The translations under genes and the position numbers were made by a program. From assembly GCA_021372615.1 (NCBI GenBank), contig JAJFUB010000059.1, positions 1-43,277 on the forward strand: a stretch of 43,277 bases of DNA, read 5' to 3'. The notes beneath the pieces were generated by a model that worked only from the letters and a program-made list of their open reading frames with translations, did not search any database and was not told the origin of the DNA. The stretch comes from a bacterium. GTDB taxonomy: Bacteria > Armatimonadota > Zipacnadia > Zipacnadales > UBA11051. This document shows positions 43,247 through 43,277 of this stretch, piece by piece. The first letter of the stretch is position 1; each line of letters starts with the position of its first letter.

Positions 43247-43273
43247 GCAGTAGGGCAGGCGGCTCGCCTGCCC
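43247..43273. repeat. copy of the CAGTA-GGGCAGGC hairpin repeat
   Basis: It matches 23326-23353 apart from one deleted base: CAGTA, then arms GGGCAGGCG (43252-43260) and CGCCTGCCC (43264-43272) with a 3-base loop. It follows the transporter gene by 30 bases and may help end its transcript, although no T-tract is visible before the window ends. Confidence 0.75.
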
Positions 43274-43277
43274 GCGC

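Noticed and set aside
1-43277. CRISPR array, insertion sequence or prophage
   Set aside because: I saw no regularly spaced direct repeats, transposase, integrase or phage structural genes anywhere in the window.

Overview
The window is very GC-rich bacterial DNA, probably chromosomal and taken from an environmental or metagenomic contig. It begins with 20 consecutive C, which looks like a contig edge. Three lines of evidence point to a diderm Terrabacteria lineage, most likely Armatimonadota; this is inference, because no 16S gene is present. First, a SepF-type division cluster (yggS, sepF, proC, yggT) is typical of Terrabacteria. Second, an LptD/OstA-like outer-membrane barrel, a lipoprotein and an AmiC-type amidase imply an outer membrane. 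Third, a pseudopilin with an H-X9-DG tail is common in Armatimonadota and Planctomycetota.

Region 1 (103-18230, all minus strand) is a block of exported proteins. In transcription order it holds: a 1687-residue mosaic surface protein (beta-propeller, carboxypeptidase-regulatory-like repeats, C-terminal module); a TolB/FlgT-like protein with a C-terminal fibronectin-like region; a clostripain-family (C11) cysteine protease; a subtilase (S8); a 952-residue secreted protein; a second TolB-like/fibronectin protein; and an LptD-like barrel with an N-terminal Ig-like domain. The three largest proteins end in the same roughly 430-460-residue module, finishing in a FlgD-like Ig fold and a terminal Arg. 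Together this looks like a surface export or sorting locus. My main hypothesis is a system analogous to type IX secretion.

Region 2 (18384-24612, minus strand) is housekeeping: sppA, polA (proofreading site lost), rpsA (four S1 domains) and coaE. Intergenic spaces here carry arrays of perfect hairpins. Region 3 (24654-28623) has tRNA-Leu(CAA) with a strong promoter and a terminator, aqpZ, a small secreted protein, a stand-alone pseudopilin, and a GGDEF protein with a degenerate receiver domain followed by a clear intrinsic terminator.

Region 4 (28639-36598, minus strand) has an amidase, a double-YARHG lipoprotein, an archaemetzincin-like protein without its catalytic histidines, a DUF167 protein, a TPR-CPBP membrane protease, yggT, proC, sepF, yggS and a zinc-ribbon/polyproline protein. 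A strong promoter lies at the upstream end of this run. Region 5 (36699-43216, plus strand) has a DUF2207 membrane protein, an FGGY sugar kinase, and a two-gene metal-transport operon. That operon pairs a soluble PRC-barrel/MgtE_N/CBS protein, by a 4-base overlap, with an NRAMP-fold transporter whose metal-site motifs are altered in a way that suggests Mg2+ transport.
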